Assembly: GCA_017983695.1 (NCBI GenBank)
Contig: JAGOAX010000001.1
Span: 416,160 to 480,159, forward strand
Direction: 5' to 3'
Length of the DNA: 64,000 nt
Source of the DNA: Ferruginibacter sp.
GTDB taxonomy: Bacteria > Bacteroidota > Bacteroidia > Chitinophagales > Chitinophagaceae
Position 1 is the first letter of the stretch. Each line of letters starts with the position of its first letter. The notes under the pieces were generated by a model. That model was not told the DNA's origin. It searched no databases and worked only from the letters and a program-made list of their open reading frames with translations. This document shows, piece by piece, positions 9,068 to 18,840 of the stretch. A program made the position numbers and the translations under genes.

Positions 9068-9556
9068 ATGAAAAGTCAAATGAACCTTAAGCTTATACTT
9101 ACCTCTGTGCTTCCCATTTTTTTTCTGAGTTTACAACCTAAAGCTCAGGATGTCATCCGTCAAAAAGCATGTTCCAGTCCCGAAATTGCACACCAGGCAG
9201 ATAGCATTAAAGCCGAATTAGCCAAACAGGGTTTTGTTATAGTAAAAGAAGCTTCCATGGAAATGGAAAGTGAATATGAGATGCCGGTAATTGTACCCTT
9301 AACCCAGGGCAGCTGGTACCAGTTTGTATTTATTGGCGATATCAGTTCAAAATTATACGAGGTTAGAATGTTTGACTGGGATGAAAAGCAAGTGGTGTAC
9401 CAGAAAAAAATGTGGGGTGATGTAGATGGCAATGTTATCAGTTATTCTTATATCCCTAAATTTTCTGAATACCATATGATGAAACCTGTACAGGTTAATA
9501 AAAAGAAGAAGAAAAATTTATGTGGTTATGTAATGCTCCTGAAAAAAGTTAAGTAA
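9068..9556 (+). CDS. Secreted hypothetical protein
   Basis: A 162-residue protein of unknown function. The start at 9068 (MKSQMNLKLILTSVLPIFFL), or the in-frame ATG at 9080, gives a clear signal peptide ending near 'KAQDV'. The mature part has two possible strands around 'SWYQFVFIGDISSKLYEVRMFDWDEK' and a very basic stretch 'NKKKKKNLCGYV' near the C-terminus. No catalytic motif is visible. The upstream in-frame extension to 8966 has no signal-like character and is not taken as coding. A terminator follows directly. Confidence 0.7.
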   Translation: MKSQMNLKLILTSVLPIFFLSLQPKAQDVIRQKACSSPEIAHQADSIKAELAKQGFVIVKEASMEMESEYEMPVIVPLTQGSWYQFVFIGDISSKLYEVRMFDWDEKQVVYQKKMWGDVDGNVISYSYIPKFSEYHMMKPVQVNKKKKKNLCGYVMLLKKVK

Positions 9557-9579
9557 TTTATTTTGTCTGGTTATAATGC

Positions 9580-9610
9580 AAAGGGTCTTTTTAACGAAGA
9601 CCCTTTTTAT
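9580..9610 (+). terminator. Rho-independent terminator
   Basis: AAGGGTCTT (9581-9589) pairs with AAGACCCTT across a short loop, and a T-run follows. It lies 24 bp downstream of the small secreted protein gene. Confidence 0.85.
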
Positions 9611-9649
9611 TTTGTACAAGTTTACGCTTCCCTTACCAATGTTATTTAA

Positions 9650-9681
9650 AAAAAATGTCACCATCATGATGGTGACATTTT
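9650..9681. terminator. Bidirectional terminator between convergent genes
   Basis: A perfect palindrome ATGTCACCATCA/TGATGGTGACAT flanked by A-run and T-run, lying 20 bp from the 3' end of sprA. It can terminate sprA transcription (minus strand) and act as a second terminator for the plus-strand gene. Confidence 0.85.
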
Positions 9682-9700
9682 ACTATACTTATTTAAATAA

Positions 9701-12700
9701 TTATTGTGCTAAAGATACATTCACCTGCACACCCGCCCTGGTATTTGTAATGGGCGCACTTGATGAAATATAAGGTATGATACGCCTTTGATCGTAATAG
9801 AATTTAACCTTAATGCGGTTATTGATCAGGTAATCTAAGCTTGGTGAAATAGTAATTTCTTTACTGCCGCCGGTAGCAAAATTATTATCCTGGTCAAGAC
9901 GGCTGTTAGCAGTTACATTATCACGTATTTTAAAATCGAGCCTGAAACTGAGTTCATTTTCAAGTTTACTTTTGCTTACATCAGCTTTTTTACTTTGTAA
10001 AAATTTAGGCAGATTTATATTAAATGGCAGGTTTATTCCTCTTTTACGATAACCGGCTCCAATGCTTAATTCTGTACTTCTTACTTCACTCAATTGAAAA
10101 TCGATAAGGCTCAAACTCAGTTGCCTTGTCTTTGCAAATTCAAACTTAGCCTGCAATTGATTGGTAAACATCATATCAACGCCTATAAGCGGAGAAAACT
10201 GTTCGCCAATAGAAATATTAGGCACTAAGAAATACGGTATAAAGTTTTTTGACAGTGTATCAAAAAAAGATGGGTAACCAAACCTTGATATATCCTCGTA
10301 CAATAATGCAGATGTAAATCCATTCATGCTGAGGTTTCCGGTATAGCCATGCGATAAAGTGAAGTTGGTAAATATTTTTTCCAGGCCTTTAACACGGCTT
10401 AACCCGTTGTAATCCACTTTCCAGTTTAGTTTAGGTATAATATCTCTAAAAGGGTTCGACTTTATGTTGGCATTATTTTGTCTTATTAAAGAAACTTTTT
10501 TAGGATCACTTCCGGTATAAGCTGCTATAAATGCAGGCACCAATACATCAATTGCATATTTTCCGTAACCATAATAATAACCATCTGCACCAACCTGGTT
10601 ATTGGTATAAGGATTGGCCTTACCCAAACGTTCAGACAATATTATCCTGTTATCCTGGAATTTTTTAAATGTTTCAGAAACACGGTTGGGATCAAACTTG
10701 CCGAATAAAGTTTTATAAGAGATATAACTTACATCAAAGCCGCCGCCGGCATAAGGGTTAAGGTGGCCAAACTTATAATTATTACCGCCACTGGTATCTG
10801 CAAAGCGGAATGTTTCGGAATAATTTTTATTGAATGTTTTTTTAAGGTTCAGTGAAATGGTAAGATCTTTTATAGGTTCCAGTTGTGCAGTTAAAGTAAT
10901 CGATTGGTTGAAGTTTTGAGTAAACAAAGAATTAAAAGTGGTATCCTTTGTTATCAATCCTTTTTGTGCGGCTTTGTTTAACCAATTGGTATCAGGTTGG
11001 CCGCCTAAAATAAAATCCAATCCCGGGGCCATGCTCTTCCAGTTTTGCCCCATATATTTTGTACTGTCGGCATAGCCCGGTAAACGGGTATTTGCATTTT
11101 CGGAAAGTGATGCACTAACCTGCTTGATGCTGGTTAATAATTTACCTAAAATTTTCTCCGGTTTGCCAACATAAGGCATGGCATTACGGTCAACGATCTT
11201 GCGTTTCTTAATAATTTTTTTACCTGTTTTTGTAATAACAGTATCTTTTATCCTGGTTATACGGCTCCGCCATTTTTCCCTGTCTTCTATATTGGATGGT
11301 TGCTCTAACTGGCGCAGCCATTTAGATTTTTGATACAACCTTGTAAAATCAAATTGTGCCGAAGCTTCTTTCTGTTGACCATTCTCAATAATATTACCCA
11401 GGTCCACTGCTAAACGTGATGCTCCTACCCAGTTATAACTGGCCTGGTAACTTACATTCATTGTTGTCCAGTCTAACAAAGGAAACTTTGCAGTAGGTAA
11501 TGTGTAAGTAAAATTAGCCGAATGGGTATATGTGGTATTTCTTCCGCCTCTAAGAAATTTTTTCCATACACTGTCTTTCTTTTCTTTAGTATCTAAACGG
11601 CCGGCAGGTTCATCAACCCTTGAATTATTGGTTGCAGTAAAATCAAAATTGAGCGATTTGGTAAAATTCCAGCGCAATATATAATCCCGTTGAAAAACAA
11701 AATACTTATCGTAGGTTTCGGGAATAGCGTATTTAGATGCGCCAACACTGCGTGGACGTATTGCACCAAACTGGCGGTTTACATCTGCCCTGAAGCTTAA
11801 TGTAGCCGGAACAAGGTTGAGATTAAAATCCTTTAGCAGATCGAACCAGTGTGTTTTTGTTTTCCGGAATAACTTTTTAAATGGCTCAATTGTTTTTGGC
11901 TGTGGGCTAAAGTTATATCCCAATCCGCCATGATGCTTTGTTACCTCATTACTTTCAATTAATGGGTTATGAACTTTTGTATTAAGATAAGAGTAACTCA
12001 CATCAATATTAGAGATGTCGTAAATTTTTGGCTTTTTAGTACTGGTACGGTTTTTACGAACGTTGGTAAAGTTTACCGTTGTGGTTGATGTAAAATCAAT
12101 CGCATCTTTTTTAATCGAATCTCTTTTAGATTTATCTGCAGTTTTTAATTTATCCTTCAGTTTAATATCCAGGTCATACGGGTCGTATTCCGGCGTACTT
12201 ACCGACTGGTTATAACTTGCAAATACCGGAATAGATATCGCTGCTTTTTTTGGCAAGAGTTTACCCAGCTCCAATGTGGCAGATACGTCAAACTGTGTAA
12301 AGTTATCTCTGTACCTTTCATTTACCCTTTGCTCCAGCGTACCAAAACCTGCAGTATGTTTATTGCCCGAAAATGAAATAGTTCCCAGGTCGGAAAGATT
12401 CAGGTCTACTCTTCCCAACGCAGCGTAACCACCTGTTTCGTCAAGCGATATTAACCGTAATTCATTTACCCATACTTCGCCACATGCATCAGGCACCTGG
12501 TTGGTATTTTCTACCCCAATTAAAATACCTCTTATTTCTGCAAGGTTAGGACTACCAATCACTGCAATTTCCTGCCCGTTGGCCTGCAACTGCCTGTATA
12601 TTCTTGTAACAAGTGCAGAAGGGTCGGCGTTGCGGTTTTGTTTTAATCTTATTAATGTCTCCAGGTCAATATCTAAAGAGTTCCTGGGTAGCCAGAGTGT

Positions 12701-15700
12701 ATCATTGTATGCTGCTGAATTGGCGTCCATACCGGCTGCACTTGCCGGTGTTAAATACAACGGTATTCTTATCTGGTAATAATTATTTACAAAATCGGTA
12801 CCTATACGTATAACAGCTGTCAAATCTCTATCATTCAGGTTTACCCCTACTTTTTGAGATTTTTCCGCATGAATGTACATGGCAATTTTTTTGTATTGGC
12901 GTAAATCCCTGTTGCCAAAAGTTTGAAATACGCCCCTTGCATCGTCTTTTGCCAGGTTGCATAATTGCAAACTCATGCTTTGTTCATTCTGTAATAAGTT
13001 TACCCCGTTACTGCTTAATGTTTGCTGCCTTTCAATTTCTCTTGGTGTACGGTAAGGAAAAGGGAAACGCTTATCATTCTCTTCTATATTAACAGCGCCT
13101 ACCGAAAAAGTTGTTGCCCCCGGATTTAATTGTGTGTAGAAACCAGAAGTATCAATTTTATATTTAAAAGTGCGCCAAACATTTCTTGTTAACTGCAGTT
13201 CGCCAAACCTTAAAGTAACGCTGTCACTAAAGTCGGTTAAAAACATTCTAATAAATCTGATGGATTTAAAATCGGGAATATTACCCACTTTTTTATTGTA
13301 CTGCCCGATTGGTATTCTGAACTGGTACCAGGTTTCGGGCCTGCTTGTACCATCTGCCAAACCGGTGATCTGCACAACTTTTTTATCAACAATATAATTT
13401 GTACCAATAGTCATTTCGCCTGCTGTTGGTGGCTTTATGTCAACGATGTATTGAAAATATTCTTCGGTTTGGTTTAATGTGTTATCCCTGTTTAAATCTT
13501 CAGTATCGGGATATAATGTTCCTGCCGTAGAAAATTGACCGTCTCCTGCAATAGGAGAATTTCCCTGTTGGCTATTAAAATTTTTATAGCGGGCTAAAAT
13601 ACCTTCTCCCAACTGATCCAGATTGGCCCCACGGTAATTATTATAGTTATCACTTGAAGGATCTTTCAATGCATCGAGATATACTTTTGAACTTGCACCA
13701 AAATTTGTTAGTAACTGGGTAAGATAGGCAGCACGCCTGTTTACTTCTGCGGTATCATCCAACCCTTCCAGTCCAACATCCTGGTAAACCCTGTCATCGG
13801 GATTATTACTGAATGCATTGGTTACCTGAATTGGATTACGGGGAACCCTGCCCCATGTAGAATTATCGGTTGGCGATGGTGCATTGGGTGTATTCAATCC
13901 ATTCTCATAAAAACGCCTGCCGTCTTTTAAAATATCTTCTGATACATTACCCAGGTTAAAGTATAATTTACCGCCGGTAGAACTTGATGCATTTTGTCTT
14001 TTGGGAGAATTGATGAATGGATCCTGCAACCAGAATTCAACAAACTCAATATTGCCGGTTTCAAAATCAGTCTGATCGAGGGCACGCATTAAACCTCCCC
14101 ACCGCTGTTTAGGTTTTAATAATTTACCGTTTGTCGCAACGTTTCCTAAGCCGTCATCATAATTATAAGGGCCCCTGTCTTCCGGGTAATACGATAGATC
14201 GAAAGTTTGTAAAAAACTTTCGCCAAAGCCGGTTGTTCTTTGCGGAAAAATTTCTTTTTGATATACCTGCCTTACCCTTGGATCGCTTAATTCCACCCTG
14301 TCTTTAATTGGATTATTGGCACCATTAAGCTGTTGCAATTGCTGTTCGATCTGGTACCATGCAAGTTTTGCCCGGTTCTTTCCATAATCCAGGTTATCAT
14401 TTGCAACTGCCTCAGGAAAAAGAATAATATTCCCTGTTTTGTCTGTAGCACCCTGCGGTGTTGAGGCCATAGCCCATATGTTTTGTGGAAAGCGAAGGTC
14501 GATGCCAGACTTACTGCTTTCAAAATCGTCGATATAAGAAGTGCCTTTGTTGCCTTTACCAATTTGCGGCGCATGGCCGGGTTTTAAAAACGCTCCTTCG
14601 GCATATGCATTTAATGTTGATGGAGCTGTAGCCTGGTAAAAAGGTAATTTATCCAGCAGCTTTGTTAAACGGGGTATATCTTTCCTGTAATTAACATCAA
14701 GGCCATACATGGTATTGCGTATCGGGTCTTCGCCAATATTTGTTTTATTAAAGAAAGGCCTTTCGCCCAATCGTACCAGTGTACCTCCAAATGACAGCTG
14801 CTCTTTAGCTGTATTCTTTGCATTATAATCAAACCGTAAACCCATGTAATTGCGCTGCTGTATGCCAAATGCTGCATTATTTTCGGAATTTACCTGCACC
14901 GGAATACCCGAATTAATGATTGCGGTGTTGATGATCTTTATTGTTCCCAGGTCGTAATTAATATCATAATCCACGCCTTCCATCAAAGCTCTTCCGCCGG
15001 CGGTAACAGATACCGAACCACGGGGAACGTTATAACCAATACTGATATCGGAAGAGCCCGAAATTTTTGCAGAGCCTTTTAAAACATAGCGGTTTAAATT
15101 GGGGTACTGCTGTGCCACTGCCTTAATAGAATCGTATAAAGTATAAAACAATGTATCGCCTATTGCAGGTAAATTCGGATTAGTATAAATGCCTTTTGCC
15201 AAATCCCGCCCAAAAGGTTCCAGTACAGGGAACATTATCCTGCTGTATTGAGAGAACACGGTATAGCCTTCCACATAGTCAAACACACCATCGGGCTGTG
15301 GATCAAGTTGATTATTTAAGCGGTCTAAGTTTATTAATGAAATGATTGGGAAGCCGCCATTTTTATTTCCAAATGGTACATAACGTTTTAAGCCAAGCCC
15401 GGGTTCCTGGTACAATACATCGAGTTTAAAATCTTGTGGTGTTAATGTACCATATCCAATTGGGTACACATTCTTCATCATCAATCCCCATATTGGTAAA
15501 TTGGGGCGCTGCGATGTGGCTTTTAATAATTTTAAAAATAATATTTTTTGTGTGGCCGAAGAGCTATCCGGCGGCAGATCCTGCGAAAACTCACCCACCT
15601 GGAAAATTTTTCCATTGTAAGAATATTGATAAGCCACTGCCAATACTTCATCAGTTTGCAGGGGCTGGCTTACCGAAATAAACCCAACTTTTGGATGATA

Positions 15701-16966
15701 TGTGTATTGAGTGGAATCTAATTTACGGGCAAATGTTTTTTCAAAATCCTGTACCGGCTCTAAACCCAAGGTTCGTAAATTATTATATACCAACGAAGGA
15801 TTTCTATTACCGGAATTAGCGATGATAGTGGAATAAATTGGATTAGAGCCATTGGTTGGAATACCGGGAGTCGGACTGTTATCTTCTCCCAAATTTGCTA
15901 ACCCAACCACATCTCTTGTATCGGTAGTGGTACCGTTTCTATTGGTAACCCAAACTTCCATCCGCAAAATCTGTATCGGCGCTCTTACCGCCGGTAAATC
16001 CAGCATTACTTTATTATAGTTGGCTTTAAAATACTGGCCTACCAAAAAATGCCTGTTCTCTTCATATTCGTCTGCCTTTACTTCAAATAACTGTGCCGAT
16101 GAGCCGCCCTGTAAATTTGTGGATTGCCTTGTAGATTTTTGATTGGCTAACACCGTAGTAACAAACAGTTTCCCAAACTGCAGTTGTGTTTTTACACCAA
16201 ACAATTGTTGTGCACCGGGTATTAATGTACTGCGGCTGGGAAAAGAAACATTACCCAGTTCAAATCGTTTAATGATCTCATCATCCAAACCGGTATAATC
16301 TAATTTCAATTGATTATCCTGCCCGAAATTTGCCTGGGTATTATAAGCGATAGGAAATTTTAACTTGCCGCCAATATCTGCATTTACGTTAAGTTGGGCA
16401 TTCATATCAAAATCAAAGCCGCCATTTTTCCTGGCCCTTTCGGGTAAGGTTGGGTTTTGAATATTCTGCCCCTGGTAGCCTGCAATTACATCAACATTGC
16501 CCTGTGGTGTAATATTTATTTTACCATTTCCAAAAAGGCGGTTGAACAGATTATCGTAAATAGATAATTTAGGTTTTATTTTTCCCCGGTTAAGAATACT
16601 GGTTGTATTGGCTCTTTTTTTAAAATAATCAATTTCCATTTGCCTGCTCCTCATTTGCCAATACTCTTCTGATGAATAGGATGTAGGTGTACGGTAATAT
16701 TTATTACCAATTTTTTCATACACGATATAACGCTTTGTTTTAGCATCATACACCACCGAATCTTTTAAGTTGGAAGGATTTTTAAAGTCGTAAGTACTGC
16801 GACGAAAGTTTGAAACTGCGTCTCCTCTTCTATCTGCAATGGGAAATTTAAGTGTGGTATCTTTTGATTGGGCGGCGGCTTTGTGTACAACAAAAAACGA
16901 CAGTATAACTGACAGCGCCCCACAGCAAATTATTTTTCCGAAAGAAAATTTTCTAATAAGCAACAT
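9701..16966 (-). CDS. sprA: Cell surface protein SprA (type IX secretion outer-membrane translocon)
   Basis: A 2421-residue protein matching SprA/Sov in size and character. The start at 16966 (MLLIRKFSFGKIICCGALSV) gives a signal peptide ending near 'KAAAQSKDTT'. Residues ~80-250 carry motifs typical of the SprA N-terminus, e.g. 'GNGKINITPQGNVDVIAGYQ' and 'FPIAYNTQANFGQDNQLKLD'. Long beta-strand-rich stretches run to the C-terminus ('TNTRAGVQVNVSLAQ'). Known role: SprA forms the very large outer-membrane beta-barrel through which type IX cargo leaves the cell, and it is needed for gliding in gliding species. This fits the T9SS-tagged proteins at 2009, 4713 and 18841. It lies downstream of ruvA on the same strand with a 28-bp gap, so co-transcription is likely. 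Confidence 0.95.
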   Translation of the reverse strand: MLLIRKFSFGKIICCGALSVILSFFVVHKAAAQSKDTTLKFPIADRRGDAVSNFRRSTYDFKNPSNLKDSVVYDAKTKRYIVYEKIGNKYYRTPTSYSSEEYWQMRSRQMEIDYFKKRANTTSILNRGKIKPKLSIYDNLFNRLFGNGKINITPQGNVDVIAGYQGQNIQNPTLPERARKNGGFDFDMNAQLNVNADIGGKLKFPIAYNTQANFGQDNQLKLDYTGLDDEIIKRFELGNVSFPSRSTLIPGAQQLFGVKTQLQFGKLFVTTVLANQKSTRQSTNLQGGSSAQLFEVKADEYEENRHFLVGQYFKANYNKVMLDLPAVRAPIQILRMEVWVTNRNGTTTDTRDVVGLANLGEDNSPTPGIPTNGSNPIYSTIIANSGNRNPSLVYNNLRTLGLEPVQDFEKTFARKLDSTQYTYHPKVGFISVSQPLQTDEVLAVAYQYSYNGKIFQVGEFSQDLPPDSSSATQKILFLKLLKATSQRPNLPIWGLMMKNVYPIGYGTLTPQDFKLDVLYQEPGLGLKRYVPFGNKNGGFPIISLINLDRLNNQLDPQPDGVFDYVEGYTVFSQYSRIMFPVLEPFGRDLAKGIYTNPNLPAIGDTLFYTLYDSIKAVAQQYPNLNRYVLKGSAKISGSSDISIGYNVPRGSVSVTAGGRALMEGVDYDINYDLGTIKIINTAIINSGIPVQVNSENNAAFGIQQRNYMGLRFDYNAKNTAKEQLSFGGTLVRLGERPFFNKTNIGEDPIRNTMYGLDVNYRKDIPRLTKLLDKLPFYQATAPSTLNAYAEGAFLKPGHAPQIGKGNKGTSYIDDFESSKSGIDLRFPQNIWAMASTPQGATDKTGNIILFPEAVANDNLDYGKNRAKLAWYQIEQQLQQLNGANNPIKDRVELSDPRVRQVYQKEIFPQRTTGFGESFLQTFDLSYYPEDRGPYNYDDGLGNVATNGKLLKPKQRWGGLMRALDQTDFETGNIEFVEFWLQDPFINSPKRQNASSSTGGKLYFNLGNVSEDILKDGRRFYENGLNTPNAPSPTDNSTWGRVPRNPIQVTNAFSNNPDDRVYQDVGLEGLDDTAEVNRRAAYLTQLLTNFGASSKVYLDALKDPSSDNYNNYRGANLDQLGEGILARYKNFNSQQGNSPIAGDGQFSTAGTLYPDTEDLNRDNTLNQTEEYFQYIVDIKPPTAGEMTIGTNYIVDKKVVQITGLADGTSRPETWYQFRIPIGQYNKKVGNIPDFKSIRFIRMFLTDFSDSVTLRFGELQLTRNVWRTFKYKIDTSGFYTQLNPGATTFSVGAVNIEENDKRFPFPYRTPREIERQQTLSSNGVNLLQNEQSMSLQLCNLAKDDARGVFQTFGNRDLRQYKKIAMYIHAEKSQKVGVNLNDRDLTAVIRIGTDFVNNYYQIRIPLYLTPASAAGMDANSAAYNDTLWLPRNSLDIDLETLIRLKQNRNADPSALVTRIYRQLQANGQEIAVIGSPNLAEIRGILIGVENTNQVPDACGEVWVNELRLISLDETGGYAALGRVDLNLSDLGTISFSGNKHTAGFGTLEQRVNERYRDNFTQFDVSATLELGKLLPKKAAISIPVFASYNQSVSTPEYDPYDLDIKLKDKLKTADKSKRDSIKKDAIDFTSTTTVNFTNVRKNRTSTKKPKIYDISNIDVSYSYLNTKVHNPLIESNEVTKHHGGLGYNFSPQPKTIEPFKKLFRKTKTHWFDLLKDFNLNLVPATLSFRADVNRQFGAIRPRSVGASKYAIPETYDKYFVFQRDYILRWNFTKSLNFDFTATNNSRVDEPAGRLDTKEKKDSVWKKFLRGGRNTTYTHSANFTYTLPTAKFPLLDWTTMNVSYQASYNWVGASRLAVDLGNIIENGQQKEASAQFDFTRLYQKSKWLRQLEQPSNIEDREKWRSRITRIKDTVITKTGKKIIKKRKIVDRNAMPYVGKPEKILGKLLTSIKQVSASLSENANTRLPGYADSTKYMGQNWKSMAPGLDFILGGQPDTNWLNKAAQKGLITKDTTFNSLFTQNFNQSITLTAQLEPIKDLTISLNLKKTFNKNYSETFRFADTSGGNNYKFGHLNPYAGGGFDVSYISYKTLFGKFDPNRVSETFKKFQDNRIILSERLGKANPYTNNQVGADGYYYGYGKYAIDVLVPAFIAAYTGSDPKKVSLIRQNNANIKSNPFRDIIPKLNWKVDYNGLSRVKGLEKIFTNFTLSHGYTGNLSMNGFTSALLYEDISRFGYPSFFDTLSKNFIPYFLVPNISIGEQFSPLIGVDMMFTNQLQAKFEFAKTRQLSLSLIDFQLSEVRSTELSIGAGYRKRGINLPFNINLPKFLQSKKADVSKSKLENELSFRLDFKIRDNVTANSRLDQDNNFATGGSKEITISPSLDYLINNRIKVKFYYDQRRIIPYISSSAPITNTRAGVQVNVSLAQ

Positions 16967-16994
16967 CCGGTAAATCAATTAACGTAGAGTTCTA

Positions 16995-17579
16995 TCAAAT
17001 TGCTTTTAAGGCTTTTTTTATTAAATCTTCTAATTTAGATACAGATGGTTCTGCAAGGATGATTTTTTTTATGGATTGTTCGGCCTGTTGCCTTGATATG
17101 CCAAGTGCAGTTAAAGCATTTAACGCATCCAATTCCAAACTATTGCCCCAGTTTGGCGAAATACTTTCGCCTTGTGGTTGCCTGCTTAATTTATCTTTAA
17201 GCTCCAGCACAAGGCGTTCTGCAGTTTTCTTCCCGATACCTTTCACACTTTCCAGCAATTTCACGTTTCCCTGTACAATTGCCCTGCTTACTTCTTCGGG
17301 TTTTAAGGAAGACAGCATCATCCTTGCAGTAGCTGCTCCAACACCCGAAATGCCAATTAATAATAAAAAGATCTCTTTTTCCGCTTTATCAAAAAAACCA
17401 AACAATACATGTCCGTCTTCTTTTACCTGTAAATGCGTAAACAGTTTTCCCTGCTCCAGGTTTTGAATTTGCGAATAGGTATTCAAACTGATATTCACTT
17501 CGTATCCCACACCATTAACATCTACATAAACCTGTGCCGGGCTTTTATCCGTAAATTTTCCCTGCAAATATGCGTACAT
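16995..17579 (-). CDS. ruvA: Holliday junction branch migration protein RuvA
   Basis: A 194-residue RuvA: N-terminal OB-fold ('MYAYLQGKFTDKSPAQVYVD'), then tandem helix-hairpin-helix motifs ('LIGISGVGAATARMMLSSL' and 'LESVKGIGKKTAERLVLELK', residues ~75-130), a flexible linker, and a C-terminal domain III ('ALNALTALGISRQQAEQSIKK') that contacts RuvB. With RuvB and RuvC it processes recombination junctions in the cytoplasm. Length and domain order are normal. The linkage to sprA downstream is notable but the functions are unrelated. Confidence 0.96.
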   Translation of the reverse strand: MYAYLQGKFTDKSPAQVYVDVNGVGYEVNISLNTYSQIQNLEQGKLFTHLQVKEDGHVLFGFFDKAEKEIFLLLIGISGVGAATARMMLSSLKPEEVSRAIVQGNVKLLESVKGIGKKTAERLVLELKDKLSRQPQGESISPNWGNSLELDALNALTALGISRQQAEQSIKKIILAEPSVSKLEDLIKKALKAI

Positions 17580-17782
17580 TACTTAGCGGCTGGTTTCGGG
17601 TTATTAAGTTACGAGTTAAATAATAAAGCAGTTTTATACTTTTTGGTATTGCCCTTTATTTTTGAATGACGAAAATAAGAATATTTTGCCAGCATCACTG
17701 TTAAAATACCAATAGGTGTTTTTTATGTACTTTTGCCCCCACTAATTATAAACAACAGGATTAAACTAAAACTCTGATTTAG

Positions 17783-18778
17783 ATGCAAAAAATTACTGCT
17801 GCTATAACTGCCGTTGGCGGTTATGTACCCGAGTACAGGCTTACCAACAAGGAACTGGAAACAATGGTTGATACAAATGATGAGTGGATAAGAAGCCGTA
17901 CCGGAATTGAAGAAAGAAGGATTTTAAAAGGCGAAGGATTGGGCAGCAGCGATATGGGTGTACCGGCTGTATTGGAATTGTGTAAAAAACGTGGTATTGA
18001 ACCTGCTGAAATTGACTGTTTGATCTGTGCTACTGTAACTCCCGATATGGTTTTTCCTGCAACGGCTAATATTATCTGCGATAAAATTGGTGCTGTAAAT
18101 GCATTCGGGTTTGATATTGGCGCTGCCTGCTCAGGTTTTTTGTTTGCACTAACAACCGGCGCCAGCTTTATTGAAAGCGGCCGTTACAAAAAAGTTGTTG
18201 TTGTTGGTGTTGATAAAATGAGCAGTATTATTGATTACAGCGACCGTACCACCTGTATTATTTTTGGTGATGGTGCCGGTGCAGTTTTATTAGAAGCTAA
18301 TGAGGAAGGCAACGGGGTTTTAGACAGTATTTTAAAAAGCGACGGCAGCGGCAGCAAGTACCTGCATATGAAAGCCGGTGGCTCTGTAAGACCGGCCACT
18401 ATGGAAAGTGTTTTGGCAAAAGAACACTATGCTTACCAGGAAGGACAGGCTGTTTTTAAATTTGCCGTAAAGGGTATGGCCGATGTTAGCTACGAATTAA
18501 TGCAACGCAACAATTTAACTGCCGATGATATAGCCTGGCTCGTACCACACCAGGCCAACCTACGTATTATTGATGCAACAGCCAACCGTATGGATCTACC
18601 CAAGGAAAAAGTAATGATAAATATTCAGAAATACGGCAATACTACCGCCGGTACTTTACCGTTATGTTTATGGGACTGGGAAAAGCAGCTTAAAAAAGGC
18701 GATAATATTATACTGGCAGCTTTTGGCGGTGGATTTACCTGGGGAGCTACATGGCTGAAGTGGGCGTACAACGGGTAA
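17783..18778 (+). CDS. fabH: Beta-ketoacyl-ACP synthase III (FabH)
   Basis: A 331-residue FabH. The nucleophile Cys116 is in '[11 protein letters not shown]'; the His and Asn of the catalytic triad are in '[11 protein letters not shown]' and 'YGNTTAGT'. The C-terminus '[16 protein letters not shown]' is typical. It condenses an acyl-CoA primer with malonyl-ACP to start fatty acid synthesis in the cytoplasm. A perfect Bacteroidota -7 element, TACTTTTG, occurs at 17728-17735, 47 bp before the ATG, although a well-spaced -33 element is not obvious. Divergent from ruvA. Confidence 0.95.
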   Translation: MQKITAAITAVGGYVPEYRLTNKELETMVDTNDEWIRSRTGIEERRILKGEGLGSSDMGVPAVLELCKKRGIEPAEIDCLICATVTPDMVFPATANIICDKIGAVNAFGFDIGAACSGFLFALTTGASFIESGRYKKVVVVGVDKMSSIIDYSDRTTCIIFGDGAGAVLLEANEEGNGVLDSILKSDGSGSKYLHMKAGGSVRPATMESVLAKEHYAYQEGQAVFKFAVKGMADVSYELMQRNNLTADDIAWLVPHQANLRIIDATANRMDLPKEKVMINIQKYGNTTAGTLPLCLWDWEKQLKKGDNIILAAFGGGFTWGATWLKWAYNG

Positions 18779-18840
18779 AAGATTGCATTGTCCCGGAATA
18801 TATTTTACTTATAAAATACGGCAACAATTAAACTAATACC